Source of the DNA: Microvirga aerophila
GTDB taxonomy: Bacteria > Pseudomonadota > Alphaproteobacteria > Rhizobiales > Beijerinckiaceae
Length of the DNA stretch: 64,000 nucleotides
Assembly (NCBI RefSeq): GCF_003332305.1
Contig: NZ_QOIO01000007.1
Span: 85,457-149,456, forward strand
Direction of reading: 5' to 3'
In this document: positions 1-9,942 of the stretch, in pieces
Layout: each line of letters begins with the position of its first letter
Numbering within the stretch: the stretch's first letter is position 1
Notes under the pieces: model-generated
Databases searched by the model: none
What the model was told of the DNA's origin: nothing
Seen by the model: the letters and a program-made list of their open reading frames with translations, nothing else
Position numbers and translations under genes: made by a program

Positions 1-172
1 CGAACCCGATGGTGTCCTGCCCGATGTTCTTCGCTGCGTCCTGTGCGGCGTTCTCGTTGATGTCGACGATGACGACCTTCGCGCCCTCGCGGGCGAATGT
101 CTCGGCGATGCCCAGACCGAAGCCGGAGCCGGCGCCCGTGACGAGCGCCACCTTGCCTTCAAGGCGTTTCAT
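1..172 (-). CDS. SDR-family oxidoreductase, N-terminal part (runs off the left edge)
   Basis: This is the first 57 codons of a leftward gene cut by the window edge. The translation begins [19 protein letters not shown], which contains the TGxxxGxG dinucleotide-binding motif of classical short-chain dehydrogenases. It is followed by an acidic residue after the second beta strand (VVIVDINE), which usually favours NAD over NADP. The start lies 31 nt downstream of the aldehyde dehydrogenase stop, so the two are probably co-transcribed with the ABC ATPase gene further upstream. An SDR next to an aldehyde dehydrogenase suggests oxidation of an alcohol to an acid. The substrate cannot be read from this fragment. 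Confidence 0.85.
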   Translation of the reverse strand, partial: MKRLEGKVALVTGAGSGFGLGIAETFAREGAKVVIVDINENAAQDAAKNIGQDTIGF

Positions 173-203
173 GCTGATCCCCTTCAAGATGGAAGCCGAG
201 TTT

Positions 204-1676
204 TTACCCGTGCGCGATGACGATGGTTCTGGTCGTGGTGAACTCGACGAGCCCTTCGAAGCCCTTTTCACGGCCATGGCCCGAGCGGCCGAAGCCGCCG
301 AACGGCAGCTCGACGCCGCCGCCTGCGCCATAGCAGTTCACGAAGACCTGACCCACCCGCATCGCACGGCCCACCCGGGTCGAGCGCATGGCGTCGCGGG
401 TCCACACGCCCGCCGCAAGGCCATAGGGCGTACCATTGGCAAGCCGGATCGCCTCCGCCTCGTCGTCGAACGGCGTCGCCACGAGAACCGGTCCGAAGAC
501 CTCCTCCTGGGACAGGGTGCTCTCGTGCGGCACAGGGGCCAGGAAGGTCGGGGGCACGTAGTAGCCACCCTTCGGAGCATCCGTCGCGATGCCGCCTGCC
601 GCTGCGACGCTCAGACCCTCGCTTGCGGCGCGGTCGAGATAACTCTGCACCCGCCGCTGCTGAGCCTGATTGATCATCGGGCCAAGATCGGGTTCGTGCT
701 CCGGATGGCCGGCCTTCAGGTTGCGGAACCGCTCCGATACGGCGGCGACCACATCGTTGAAGATCCCGCGCTGGATCAGCAGGCGGCTTCCAGCCGAACA
801 GGTTTGTCCGCCGTTTTGAATGATCGCGGTGACAAGGATCGGCAGAGCCCGTTCCAGATCTGCGTCGTCGAACACCACCTGAGCCGATTTTCCTCCCAGC
901 TCGAGGGTGACGCCCACATGGTTCTGGGCGGCGGCGGTCTGCACCGCGGTGCCGGTCTCGGGGCTTCCGGTGAAGGACAGGAAGTCGATGCCGGGATGAG
1001 CCGCCAGCGCTGCGCCGGCGCTGCGCCCAAGGCCCGTAACGATGTTGAGCGCGCCCTCGGGAAAGCCGACCTCGCGGGCGAGCGCCGAGACGCGCAGGAT
1101 GGTCAGCGAGGCATCTTCGGCGGGCTTCACCACCGTGGCGTTGCCGGCCGCCAGCGCTGCGCCCACGGAGCGGCCGAAGATCTGCATCGGGTAGTTCCAG
1201 GGCACGATGTGCCCCGTCACTCCGTGCGGCACCCGCTCGACACCGATGAAATGCGAGTTGAGATAGGGGATGACCTCACCGTGCAGCTTGTCGGCGGCGC
1301 TGCCGTAATATTCGAAGTAGCGGGCGAGTGCCGCGACGTCCGCCTTCGACTGGCGCAGAGGCTTGCCGTTGTCGCGGCTTTCCAGCGCGGCCAGCTCCTC
1401 CGCATGGGCCTCGACCGCAGTGGCGAGCTTGACGAGAAGGCGGCCCCGTTCCGTCGCGGTCAGCTTGCCCCAGGCGCCCTCGAATGCGGCGCGGGCGGCC
1501 GTGACGGCGGCATCCACGTCCTCCGGAGTGCCGGAGGCGATCCGGGCGAAGAGGGAGCCGTCGACCGGCGACAGGACGTCGAGCATCGCTCCGTCGGACG
1601 AGGCCGTATCGCGTCCGCCGATGAGGTTCTGGTAAGTCATGTTCCGGCCGCCTTGGGCGCTGACCTGATCGTCCAC
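204..1676 (-). CDS. NAD(P)-dependent aldehyde dehydrogenase
   Basis: This 490-residue protein has the full aldehyde dehydrogenase superfamily signature: PWNYPMQ near residue 160, the general base Glu in LELGGKS (about 259), the catalytic Cys in GGQTCSAGS (about 293) and EEVFGPVL near the C-terminus. It should oxidise an aldehyde to its carboxylic acid in the cytoplasm. I chose the GTG start because AGGAGG lies 8 nt upstream. An internal ATG 12 codons later has no comparable ribosome site. It begins 12 nt after the stop of the upstream ABC ATPase gene and precedes an SDR gene, so the three form one leftward unit. The substrate is unknown; betaine-, amino- or aryl-aldehydes are all possible. 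Confidence 0.9.
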   Translation of the reverse strand: MDDQVSAQGGRNMTYQNLIGGRDTASSDGAMLDVLSPVDGSLFARIASGTPEDVDAAVTAARAAFEGAWGKLTATERGRLLVKLATAVEAHAEELAALESRDNGKPLRQSKADVAALARYFEYYGSAADKLHGEVIPYLNSHFIGVERVPHGVTGHIVPWNYPMQIFGRSVGAALAAGNATVVKPAEDASLTILRVSALAREVGFPEGALNIVTGLGRSAGAALAAHPGIDFLSFTGSPETGTAVQTAAAQNHVGVTLELGGKSAQVVFDDADLERALPILVTAIIQNGGQTCSAGSRLLIQRGIFNDVVAAVSERFRNLKAGHPEHEPDLGPMINQAQQRRVQSYLDRAASEGLSVAAAGGIATDAPKGGYYVPPTFLAPVPHESTLSQEEVFGPVLVATPFDDEAEAIRLANGTPYGLAAGVWTRDAMRSTRVGRAMRVGQVFVNCYGAGGGVELPFGGFGRSGHGREKGFEGLVEFTTTRTIVIAHG

Positions 1677-1688
1677 GTTTCCATCCTC

Positions 1689-3299
1689 CTAGATCGTTCT
1701 GTGTGTGCCGGGTACGGCAGCCAAGAGCTGGCGCGTATAGGCGTCCCGGGGGCTGGCGAAGAGTTGCGCGGTTTCAGCCATTTCCACAATCCGCCCTTTT
1801 TGCATGACTGCCACGCGGTCGCAGATCTGAGCCGCGACCCTCAGGTCGTGGGTGATGAACAGGATCGCAAGACCGAATTCTTTCTGCAAATTGCGGATAA
1901 GCTTGAGAATTTCGGCCTGGACCGACACGTCGAGGGCCGACACGGCCTCGTCCGCCACCAGCACGTCGGGCCGCATGGCGAGCGCCCGCGCGATCCCGAT
2001 CCGCTGACGCTGCCCGCCGGAGAACTCGTGCGGATAGCGGTCGGCCGCCTGGACCGGAAGACCGACAAGATCCAGCAAGTCTCGCGCCTTGGCGAGCGCC
2101 GCCTCGGGATTTTCACCCTGGGTGATCGGCCCCTCGGAAATGATGTGGCCTACCGTTCGCCGTGGATTGAGGGACGCGAAGGGGTCCTGAAACACCATCT
2201 GGATGTGCCTGCGCTGCGGCCTCAATTCCCGCTGCGACAGAGCGCTGAACGGCACGTCCCCGACTTCAATCCGACCACCATCGGGCTCGACGAGGCGAAG
2301 GACGCAGCGTCCCACGGTGGATTTCCCGGAGCCGGATTCGCCCACGAGGCCCAACGTCTCGCCGCGCCGGATGTCGAAACTCACCGCATCCGCGGCCTGA
2401 ACCTCGCGCCCTTTCCTGAAGAGGCCGCGCCCGCCATAAGTCTTCGTCAGCCCGTCGACCTTCAGGGAAATCGGTTCCCCCGCCAGGTTCTTCGGGGCAG
2501 GGGGCGTTAGCGAGGGCACGGCCGCAAGCAGACGCCGCGTGTAGGGATGCTGCGGCCTTGTCAGCACCTCCTCGGCGGTGCCCTGTTCCACCAGCACCCC
2601 ATGCTGGAGCACCGCCACCCGGTCGGCAATCTCGGCGACGACGCCGAAATCGTGCGTGATGAAAAGAACCGCCGTTCCCTTCTTGCGCCGCAGGTTGTCG
2701 ATCAGCTTCAGGACCTGGGCCTGGGTGGTGACGTCCAGGGCCGTGGTCGGCTCGTCTGCGATGAGGAGCTTGGGCTCGAGCGCCAGCGCCATGGCGATCA
2801 TGACCCGCTGCCTCTGACCGCCGGAAAGCTCATGCGGATAGGCGCGTGCGATCAGCTCGGGATGAGGAAGGTTCACCTCCTCGAGAAGCTCCATGGTCCG
2901 CTTGTTGCGCTCTGCCGGGCTCAACAGGCCGTGAGCCCGGAACGTCTCGGAGATCTGGTCTGCAACCCGCATGACGGGGTTGAGCGATGTCATCGGCTCC
3001 TGGAAGACTGTGCCGACGTCCCTTCCCCGCACCGCGCACCACTCGGACTCGGTCATCGACAGAAGTTCGACATCGCCGAGCTTGATCGATCCGGACAGAA
3101 CCCCGATGCCTCGCGGCAGCAAGTCTATGACCGCCATGGCGGTCATAGACTTGCCCGACCCTGACTCGCCCACGACGCACAGGGTTTCTCCGGGCTGGAT
3201 GGAAAGCGACAGGTCCTTGATGGCGTGCTGGCGGTCCGCGAGGTTGGGCAACCCGAGAGTGAGGCCTTCAATCGACAGCACGGGGGAGGGGCTTGCCAT
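1689..3299 (-). CDS. ABC transporter ATP-binding protein with two fused ATPase domains (peptide/nickel or glutathione type)
   Basis: The 536-residue protein holds two complete ATP-binding cassettes of the DppD/DppF kind in one chain. Each has a GESGSGKS Walker A (about residues 44-51 and again near 330), an [12 protein letters not shown] signature and a Walker B aspartate. Fused ATPases of this type (GsiA, YejF) energise import of peptides, glutathione or similar solutes with two permeases and a periplasmic binding protein. None of those partners is in the window; they may lie beyond the left edge. The start at MASPSP is supported by AGGAG about 7 nt upstream. A longer in-frame extension reaches into the divergent neighbour and looks non-coding. 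It leads the unit with the aldehyde dehydrogenase and SDR. Confidence 0.88.
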   Translation of the reverse strand: MASPSPVLSIEGLTLGLPNLADRQHAIKDLSLSIQPGETLCVVGESGSGKSMTAMAVIDLLPRGIGVLSGSIKLGDVELLSMTESEWCAVRGRDVGTVFQEPMTSLNPVMRVADQISETFRAHGLLSPAERNKRTMELLEEVNLPHPELIARAYPHELSGGQRQRVMIAMALALEPKLLIADEPTTALDVTTQAQVLKLIDNLRRKKGTAVLFITHDFGVVAEIADRVAVLQHGVLVEQGTAEEVLTRPQHPYTRRLLAAVPSLTPPAPKNLAGEPISLKVDGLTKTYGGRGLFRKGREVQAADAVSFDIRRGETLGLVGESGSGKSTVGRCVLRLVEPDGGRIEVGDVPFSALSQRELRPQRRHIQMVFQDPFASLNPRRTVGHIISEGPITQGENPEAALAKARDLLDLVGLPVQAADRYPHEFSGGQRQRIGIARALAMRPDVLVADEAVSALDVSVQAEILKLIRNLQKEFGLAILFITHDLRVAAQICDRVAVMQKGRIVEMAETAQLFASPRDAYTRQLLAAVPGTHRTI

Positions 3300-3482
3300 C
3301 CGGTTCTCCTGAAGCCTTCGAGACGCCGCCCATCCTCGCCATATGGGCTGCCCCGTCAATCCATCCACATGGGTCCTTGGCGAAAAGGGGATTCTCCTCG
3401 GGAGCGGGCCCGCGCGGATCTTGCATCCGGGCCTCGAAGCCGCTCTCGTTGAGAATCGCCCGGCCGCCGCCATATCTTGGCG

Positions 3483-4937
3483 ATGGATTCGGCAGGGCTT
3501 TCTCATTTCATGCATGATTCAAGACCAAGTCCCACAGGGGAGCGGCTGTCCGCGTGGCTCGATCTCCAGCGGCGGGCGTGGCTTGATCATGGGCCTCTCT
3601 CCGTCGAGCGCCGGGCGGATGCTCTCGATGCGCTTGCGGCTGCGTTGCTGCGCCATGCCGACGCCTTCGCGGACGCTGTCAAAAGCGATTTCGGCCACCG
3701 CTCCGTTCATGAAACCAAGCTGGCCGATATCTATCCGGTGATCGCCGGCCTGCGCCACGCTCGCCGGCATTTCCGTCGCTGGATGAAGCCGCGCCGTCGC
3801 CCCATCCCTTGGATGTTCAGGCCTGCTTCCGGGCGTGTCGTCTATCAGCCGCTTGGCGTGGTCGGCATCGTCAGCCCCTGGAACTACCCGGTGCAGCTGG
3901 CCCTTGCGCCGCTGACGGGAGCGATTGCCGCGGGCAACCGGGTCATGATCAAGCCTTCGGAGACGACGCCTGCGACCTCGGCCCTGCTGGAAAAGGTCGT
4001 CGCGGAGGTTTTCGAACCCGACGAGGTCGTCGTTGTGCAAGGTGGTCCCGACGTAGGGCAGGCTTTTGCGGGTCTCAAGTTCGACCACTTGCTGTTTACC
4101 GGATCGACGTCCATCGGACGTCAGGTCATGAGGGCGGCAGCCGATAATCTGGTGCCTGTGACGCTTGAACTGGGAGGCAAGTCTCCGGCCGTCGTCGCGC
4201 CCGATTATTCCCTTGAGGATGCGGCCCAGCGCATCGCGGCCGGCAAGCTGTTCAACGCCGGGCAGACCTGCATCGCGCCGGATTACGCGCTTGTTCCGCA
4301 AGGGCGCGAGGCTGCCTTCGTCGATGCCTTTCGGGCGGCGACAGCGCGGCTCTACCCCACGCTTGCTGAAAACCCCGATTACAGCGCGATCATCAACGAC
4401 AGGCATTACAAGCGCGTCAGGCATCTCGTGGTCGACGCCCGCGAGCGCGGCGCTGTCGTGCACGAGATCAACCCGGCGCAGGAGCAGCTCGAGCCGGAAT
4501 CACGCAAAATCGCGCCTGTGGCTCTCACTGATGTGCCCGACGATGCCTTGGTGGCCAAGGAAGAGATCTTCGGGCCGGTGCTACCGGTGATGGCGTATAG
4601 CGATCTGGATGCGGCGTACCGCCAGATCAACACCCGTCCGAAACCTCTGGCGTTCTATCTGTTCAGTCACGACAGGGGGACGGTCGACCGGGCGATCGAT
4701 CGTGTCGTCGCCGGCGGCGTCGCCATCAACGACACGATGCTCCATGCAGTTCCAGATGAGCTGCCCCTTGGAGGCGTCGGCGAGAGCGGCATGGGGGCCT
4801 ATCACGGTGAGGCAGGGTTCCGCACGTTCAGCCATGCGAAGTCCGTGTTTCACCAGGCTCGCTTCAACGCGGCCGGGATAACCAAGCCTCCCTACGGGAG
4901 CCGCATGGATCGCCTGCTGTCCTTCATGCTGCGATAG
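3483..4937 (+). CDS. Coniferyl aldehyde dehydrogenase-like protein
   Basis: An aldehyde dehydrogenase of about 484 residues with SPWNYPVQ, Glu of LELGGKS (about 229), catalytic Cys of AGQTCIAPD (about 263) and KEEIFGPVLPV. The AGQTCIAPDY context and the C-terminal segment rich in GESGMGAYHG are typical of the ALDH3-like group that contains coniferyl aldehyde dehydrogenase (CalB), which oxidises coniferaldehyde to ferulate. Members also act on fatty or other aromatic aldehydes, so the substrate is inferred. The ATG at 3483 has no good ribosome site; an ATG at 3510 is an equally possible start, and a TTG at 3477 is less likely. It is divergent from the ABC/ALDH/SDR unit across 183 nt, which must hold both promoters. 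It ends 3 nt before the convergent kinase gene. Confidence 0.85.
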   Translation: MDSAGLSHFMHDSRPSPTGERLSAWLDLQRRAWLDHGPLSVERRADALDALAAALLRHADAFADAVKSDFGHRSVHETKLADIYPVIAGLRHARRHFRRWMKPRRRPIPWMFRPASGRVVYQPLGVVGIVSPWNYPVQLALAPLTGAIAAGNRVMIKPSETTPATSALLEKVVAEVFEPDEVVVVQGGPDVGQAFAGLKFDHLLFTGSTSIGRQVMRAAADNLVPVTLELGGKSPAVVAPDYSLEDAAQRIAAGKLFNAGQTCIAPDYALVPQGREAAFVDAFRAATARLYPTLAENPDYSAIINDRHYKRVRHLVVDARERGAVVHEINPAQEQLEPESRKIAPVALTDVPDDALVAKEEIFGPVLPVMAYSDLDAAYRQINTRPKPLAFYLFSHDRGTVDRAIDRVVAGGVAINDTMLHAVPDELPLGGVGESGMGAYHGEAGFRTFSHAKSVFHQARFNAAGITKPPYGSRMDRLLSFMLR

Positions 4938-4940
4938 GCT

Positions 4941-6989
4941 TCAATTGCGCGCGGGCAGGGGGACGGAGATGTCGTACCGGATCCCGGTCGGCGCGAAGTC
5001 GATCGCGACGCTGCCCGACAGCTCTCCCTCGATGCTTCTGCTGATCAGCCGGGACCCGAAGCCCTGGCGCTTCGGCGGCTCCACCGGGGGGCCTCCGGCT
5101 TCGACCCAATGGAGATGAAGCTGCAACGGCCCGTCGGCTGTTCCATTGGCGGTCCATTTGAGATCGAGCTGCCCCGTCGGAGTCGCCAGAGCACCATACT
5201 TGGCGGCATTCGTCACGAGCTCGTGCAGGACGAGGCCGAGATTGATGGCATAGCGAGCCGGGAGGTTCACCTTCGGGCCTTCAACAATAATCCTGTCATC
5301 ATAGTTCTTGCGATAGGGCGCCAGTTCTTGCTTGGCGATGTCGTGCAGGTTCGCGTCGCGCCATGCGTTGCGGGTCAGCAGGTCGTGAGTCTTCGACAGG
5401 GCGAGCAGGCGCCCCTCAAATGCCTCCTTGAAGTTCGCCGGGCTCGACGCCGAGCGCAGGGTTTGGGCCGCGATGGACTGCACGGTCGCAAGCGTGTTTT
5501 TCACCCGGTGGTTCAACTCGTCGAGGAAGAATCGCTGCTGATCCTCGGCCATCTTGCGATTGGTGATGTCCTGGAAGATGCCCACGAAATAAATCGGCTT
5601 CTTCTCGGAGTTGAGGAAGACCCGGCCCCGCGAGTTGATCCAGCGGATCTCCCGGTTGGGATGAAGGACGCGGTACTCATCCTCATAGTCACCGCTTCCC
5701 TGCGTGGCGGCTCGCAGCTTCTCGAGGGCCCGTTCAAGGTCGTCCGGATGCACCAACGCGCGCCAGTCATCGATGCTCACGGACTTCTGTTCCGGCGGGA
5801 GGCCGAGCAGAACAGCGGCTTGGCTCGACCAGCCGCCAATCTTCTTGTGATGATCGTACCACCAGGTGCCCATCTGCCCAGCGTCGAGCGCAAGGCGTGC
5901 CCGCTCCTCGCTGGCCTGCAGGGCTTTCTGGCGTTCTGCAACGTCATCCATCAGATCGTTGAATGCGCTGGCCAGGAGACCGAGTTCGCCGGGGCTCCCG
6001 GGAAGGTCGATGCGGGCGCGATAATTGCCGCGGCGCCACGCGCGGACCGCATCGGTCATTGTCTCGAAGGGCTTGGTGATGAAGGCGCGGCTGGTCAGCC
6101 AGGATAGGGACAGGGTTAGGACAAGCGCCGCGCCGATCAGCATGAAACCGCGCTTCGCCGTGCGGTTGATGGCCTCGAAGGCGGATTTCGACGACAGGCC
6201 CGCGCTGATATACAGACCCTTCGGCGGCACGTTGAGAGGGATGTAGCCGACGATGCGCTTGACGCCGTCCTGACTCACCGCCTCGAAGACACCCGGTTCT
6301 TCGGCACTGACGTATTTCAGGAAGGCATCGGGGATCGTGGTGCCGACGAAGCGTTCCGGCAACGGCTGCCGCGCCACGATGGTGCCTCTCCGGTCTGAGA
6401 TCGTGAGCGAGCCGCCGGCAGGGAGAATGCGCTCCTTCAGCTTGTCGCCGAGCCACTGCAAATCGAGAGCAGCCGCTACGACGCCTATGGTCTCGCCATT
6501 ATCGTTCCAGATCGGCAGGGCCAGGGGAAGAACCGGGCGCCCACTCAGATTTCCCTCGGCGAAATCTGCCGTATAAGCGCCGATCACGAAGCTGTTCTGC
6601 GCAATGGTTTCCTGGAAATAGGGCCGGTTGTTGTAGCGTCCGCCATCGACGAACTGTGCCCCGCTGCATTTGACGCCTCCATCGCGGTCGAGGGCAATGA
6701 TGGCCACGAGATAAGGAACCCGTTGCTGGAGGCTCCGCAGGTAGGAGCTGCACCCGGCAGTGTTGAAGGTTCTGATGGAAGGTATTTCGTCCACGGCGAT
6801 CAGAAGGCTGTGGATGCCGTCGAAAATGCGCTCGACCTCCGACCCTGCAAGCTTCGCCTGGCGCAGTACGAGGTCGTTGATTTCGGCCTCGCGGGCGCGG
6901 CGCAGCGACACCTCTGTGTAGGTCCAGATTACGATCGCGGGCAGAACCGAGATCAATGCGAGGAGAAGCAAGCGCTTCGTAAGAGTCAT
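4941..6989 (-). CDS. HWE-family sensor histidine kinase with Cache, HAMP and PAS domains
   Basis: The 682-residue protein starts with a membrane segment (about 7-25). A periplasmic double-Cache-like sensor follows (about 30-270), with FVDGGRYNNRPYF typical of that fold. Then come a second membrane segment (about 285-305), a HAMP linker, a PAS/PAC module (about 370-490, ending FVGIFQDITNRK) and the kinase core. The phospho-acceptor lies in LDELNHRVKN (His about 494), followed by HELVTNAAKYGAL and the HWVE sequence that defines the HWE group common in Rhizobiales. No response regulator is adjacent, so it is an orphan; such kinases often feed the general stress PhyR pathway, but that is only a possibility here. 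Codon use matches its neighbours. Confidence 0.92.
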   Translation of the reverse strand: MTLTKRLLLLALISVLPAIVIWTYTEVSLRRAREAEINDLVLRQAKLAGSEVERIFDGIHSLLIAVDEIPSIRTFNTAGCSSYLRSLQQRVPYLVAIIALDRDGGVKCSGAQFVDGGRYNNRPYFQETIAQNSFVIGAYTADFAEGNLSGRPVLPLALPIWNDNGETIGVVAAALDLQWLGDKLKERILPAGGSLTISDRRGTIVARQPLPERFVGTTIPDAFLKYVSAEEPGVFEAVSQDGVKRIVGYIPLNVPPKGLYISAGLSSKSAFEAINRTAKRGFMLIGAALVLTLSLSWLTSRAFITKPFETMTDAVRAWRRGNYRARIDLPGSPGELGLLASAFNDLMDDVAERQKALQASEERARLALDAGQMGTWWYDHHKKIGGWSSQAAVLLGLPPEQKSVSIDDWRALVHPDDLERALEKLRAATQGSGDYEDEYRVLHPNREIRWINSRGRVFLNSEKKPIYFVGIFQDITNRKMAEDQQRFFLDELNHRVKNTLATVQSIAAQTLRSASSPANFKEAFEGRLLALSKTHDLLTRNAWRDANLHDIAKQELAPYRKNYDDRIIVEGPKVNLPARYAINLGLVLHELVTNAAKYGALATPTGQLDLKWTANGTADGPLQLHLHWVEAGGPPVEPPKRQGFGSRLISRSIEGELSGSVAIDFAPTGIRYDISVPLPARN

Positions 6990-7096
6990 GCAAAGGTCCA
7001 GCTCGTCGAGCGTACAGGATCACAAAGATCGGCGAGCGTCCACCCTGCGGCGAAGGCGGTCTTGCATCTCACGCGTGGAGATGTCACGGAGCCCGG

Positions 7097-8905
7097 ATGG
7101 CTCCTCCACTTCTGCTCCTTCAGGATATCGCGCTCACCTTCGGCGGCACGCCGCTGATCGAAAGCGCCGAGTTGTCGGTCTCTCCGGGCGAACGGGCATG
7201 TCTTGTGGGCCGCAACGGCTCGGGCAAGTCCACCCTGCTCAAGATCGCGGCCGGTTCCGTGGAGGCTGATCGGGGCAAGCGCTTCGTGCAGCCGGGGGCG
7301 ACGGTCCGGTATCTGGCCCAGGAGCCCGACCTGGGCGCTTACTCCTCCACGCTCGCCTATGTGGAGGCGGGCCTCGGACCGGGCGATGATCCGTATCGGG
7401 CGAGATATCTTCTTGAGCAGTTGGGGCTCACCGGCGAGGAAGAGCCGGCTCATCTTTCGGGCGGCGAGGCCCGTCGGGCGGCCTTGGCTCATGTCCTGGC
7501 GCCCGCGCCGGACATCCTGCTGCTGGACGAGCCGACGAACCATCTCGATCTTCCGGCTATCGAATGGCTGGAAAGCGAGCTCAAGAGCCTGCGCTCGGCC
7601 ATGGTGCTGATCAGCCACGACCGGCGCTTCCTGGAAAGTCTTTCCCAGGCCACCGTCTGGCTCGATCGCGGCATGACCCGCCGTATGGAGCGGGGCTTTG
7701 CCCATTTCGAGGCCTGGCGCGACGAGGTTCTGGAGCAGGAGGAGGCCGAGCACCATAAGCTTGGACGAAAACTTGCCTCGGAGGCCGATTGGCTTCGCTA
7801 CGGCGTGACTGCCCGGCGCAAACGCAACGTCCGCCGCCTCGGCAACCTCCATGCCATGCGGGCGCAATACCGCGACCGGAATCGCGCCGTCGGAACAGTC
7901 TCGATGAGTCTCGCGGAGGCCGAGCAATCCGGAACCCTGGTGGTCGAGGCGGAGGGCATTTCCAAGGCTTATGACGGCCGCCCCATCGTGACGGATCTGT
8001 CCTTGCGCATCCTGCGGGGCGACCGGCTCGGAATCATCGGCCCGAATGGGGCCGGCAAGACGACGCTGATCAATCTCCTGACCGGTGTTCTTCCACCGGA
8101 CCAGGGCAGGGTCCGGCTGGGGGCCAACCTGCAGATGATCACCCTCGACCAGCGCCGCATGAGCCTGGACCCGAACGCCACTGTGGCCGAGACCCTGACC
8201 GGCGGGCGCGGCGACACGGTACTGATCGGTGGACAGGCCAAGCACGTGATCGGCTACATGAAGGACTTCCTGTTTTCGCCCGAACAGGCCCGCACCCCCG
8301 TCGGCGTGCTCTCGGGCGGCGAGCGGAACCGCCTGATGCTGGCCCGCGCCCTGGCGCAGCCATCGAACCTGTTGGTCCTCGACGAACCGACTAACGACCT
8401 CGACCTCGAAACCCTCGATCTCCTTCAGGAGATGATCACGGACTATTCCGGCACCGTCATCCTGGTCAGCCACGACCGTGACTTTCTCGACAGGACCGTC
8501 AGTTCGGTTCTCGTCTCGGAAGGCGAGGGGCGCTGGCTCGAATATGCGGGCGGCTATTCCGACATGGTGGCCCAGCGCGGCCAGGGCGTTCAGGCACGCT
8601 CCGTCGAGAAAGACGCCAAGCCCAAGGCTGAGAAGCCTGCTCCCTCGCAGGCACCCTCGTCGGCGAAGCGCAAGCTCAGCTTCAACGAGCAGCACGACCT
8701 CAAGACCCTGCCGAAGCGCATGACCGAGATCGAAGCCAAGGTCGCCAAGGTGCAGGACATTCTGGCCGATCCGGACCTCTATGCCCGCGATCCGGCTCGC
8801 TTCCAGAAGGCGATGGACACCCTGACAGCATTGCAATCCGAGTTGGGCGCAGCCGAAGAGCGCTGGCTGGAGCTGGAGATGTTGCGGGAGGAACTGGAAG
8901 GATAG
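7097..8905 (+). CDS. uup: ABC-F ribosome-associated ATPase Uup
   Basis: This 602-residue protein has two ABC cassettes and no membrane segments: Walker [10 protein letters not shown] (38-46), signature LSGGEARR and [12 protein letters not shown] in the first half; [18 protein letters not shown] and [12 protein letters not shown] in the second. The last 80 residues are charged and helical (from [19 protein letters not shown]), the C-terminal coiled coil that distinguishes Uup from other ABC-F proteins. Uup binds branched DNA and acts on ribosomes, and its loss raises precise transposon excision in E. coli. GGAG is 5 nt before the ATG. It is divergent from the HWE kinase across 107 nt and convergent with the DUF533 gene, with a terminator between. 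Confidence 0.93.
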   Translation: MAPPLLLLQDIALTFGGTPLIESAELSVSPGERACLVGRNGSGKSTLLKIAAGSVEADRGKRFVQPGATVRYLAQEPDLGAYSSTLAYVEAGLGPGDDPYRARYLLEQLGLTGEEEPAHLSGGEARRAALAHVLAPAPDILLLDEPTNHLDLPAIEWLESELKSLRSAMVLISHDRRFLESLSQATVWLDRGMTRRMERGFAHFEAWRDEVLEQEEAEHHKLGRKLASEADWLRYGVTARRKRNVRRLGNLHAMRAQYRDRNRAVGTVSMSLAEAEQSGTLVVEAEGISKAYDGRPIVTDLSLRILRGDRLGIIGPNGAGKTTLINLLTGVLPPDQGRVRLGANLQMITLDQRRMSLDPNATVAETLTGGRGDTVLIGGQAKHVIGYMKDFLFSPEQARTPVGVLSGGERNRLMLARALAQPSNLLVLDEPTNDLDLETLDLLQEMITDYSGTVILVSHDRDFLDRTVSSVLVSEGEGRWLEYAGGYSDMVAQRGQGVQARSVEKDAKPKAEKPAPSQAPSSAKRKLSFNEQHDLKTLPKRMTEIEAKVAKVQDILADPDLYARDPARFQKAMDTLTALQSELGAAEERWLELEMLREELEG

Positions 8906-9054
8906 ATCGCCGCACGGGCCACCGGTCTAAGAAGCCTGACGGTTCAAAGGGGAGGGCGCTTTCGGCTAGAACCGGATCCTCTTTAGATGCGCGATTTTTG
9001 CAGCTCCTCGAAATAACGACCGTCGCGAAGAACCTCGCTGCTGCTGCTGCGACC

Positions 9055-9084
9055 AAAGAAAATGGCCGGGACGAGCCCGGCCAT
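9055..9084 (-). terminator. Intrinsic terminator for the DUF533 gene
   Basis: A perfect 9-bp stem (ATGGCCGGG/CCCGGCCAT, arms 9062-9070 and 9076-9084) with a 5-nt loop. Read on the minus strand, the stem is followed by a T-rich tract (complement of 9055-9061), so it should terminate leftward transcription 25 nt after the DUF533 stop. It may also stop rightward transcription from uup less efficiently, since no T tract follows on that side. Confidence 0.7.
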
Positions 9085-9108
9085 AAGACAGAAGCTTCAG
9101 GCCAAAGA

Positions 9109-9840
9109 TCAGGACGCAACCGTCTTGCCGACGGCGTCGACCTGGGTGTCCAGATGGGCGACGAGGTCCCCCGGCAGGTCCATCAGGGCGATCAGACGAT
9201 CGAGATAGGCTTTCTCCTCCGGCGTGTTGACGTCACCGATCGCCACCCGGGACGCGACATAGAGCTCGGCCGCTTGCTCCTTCGTACGGGGCAGGCGGGC
9301 GATCGCAGCCGCATCGGCGGGCTTGGCCATGAGGTCGAGAAGGAAACTCTTTTCGTCGTTGCCGAGGCTTAGCTGCTGGATCTGCTCCTGGATGCGGGCG
9401 CTCTCCTGGCTATCCAGATGCCCGTCGGACTTGGCGGCTGAAATCATGGCCTGGACCAGAGCCAAACCCATTTCGTTGCCGTCCTTGTCCTTCTCCTCGT
9501 CCAGATGGAAGCCGCTCCCGGCGGGGGGCTGGGACGGCAGATTGGCCTGGTTGGGGTTCGGCATCTGCTTTGTTTTCCAGTCCTCATAAGCCTTGAAGGC
9601 CACGCTTGCGAGCACCGCCAGGCCTCCGGCCTTGAGCAGGGATCCGCCGCGAGAACGGCCTGCGCCGGAGCCTAGGATCATGGACAGCAGGGCTCCGCCG
9701 GCCAGCCCGCCCATGCCGCCTGGAACCATGGAGCCGAGGCCGCCGGGTTGGCCTCCCATGCCTGGTCGGCCGCCGCCGAAGGGCCCTTGATTGCGGCCCT
9801 GGTTCGCCATGAGGCCTTCAAGGATGCTGCCGAGGTTCAT
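9109..9840 (-). CDS. DUF533 / TerB-like inner-membrane protein
   Basis: A 243-residue protein. The first 50 residues are rich in Gly, Met and Pro and lead into a glycine-rich hydrophobic stretch; a second hydrophobic segment lies near residue 70 (GGLAVLASVAFKAYEDW). The C-terminal 120 residues are helical and match the DUF533 (YebE) family, related to tellurite-resistance TerB domains: ALVQAMISAAKSDGHLD at the start and PEEKAYLDRLIALMDLP near the end. The biochemical role of DUF533 proteins is unknown; YebE in E. coli responds to envelope stress. The ATG at 9840 has GGGAG 8 nt upstream; an upstream in-frame extension lacks support. It stands alone with its own terminator. Confidence 0.8.
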   Translation of the reverse strand: MNLGSILEGLMANQGRNQGPFGGGRPGMGGQPGGLGSMVPGGMGGLAGGALLSMILGSGAGRSRGGSLLKAGGLAVLASVAFKAYEDWKTKQMPNPNQANLPSQPPAGSGFHLDEEKDKDGNEMGLALVQAMISAAKSDGHLDSQESARIQEQIQQLSLGNDEKSFLLDLMAKPADAAAIARLPRTKEQAAELYVASRVAIGDVNTPEEKAYLDRLIALMDLPGDLVAHLDTQVDAVGKTVAS

Positions 9841-9942
9841 GTCCGTTCTCCCTGTCGTGATTGGTTTCGACAGTTTGAGAAAGGCCGGCACCCCAAAGAG
9901 TTCCGCGACTGCGGCGCCGATGCCACGCCCGGCGGCGGGGAA

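Noticed and set aside
9..2510. Open frame of 833 codons on the plus strand opposite the aldehyde dehydrogenase and ABC ATPase genes
   Set aside because: It is antisense to two well-supported genes, has no recognisable domain and is His/Arg/Gly-rich as expected for a shadow of GC-rich coding sequence.
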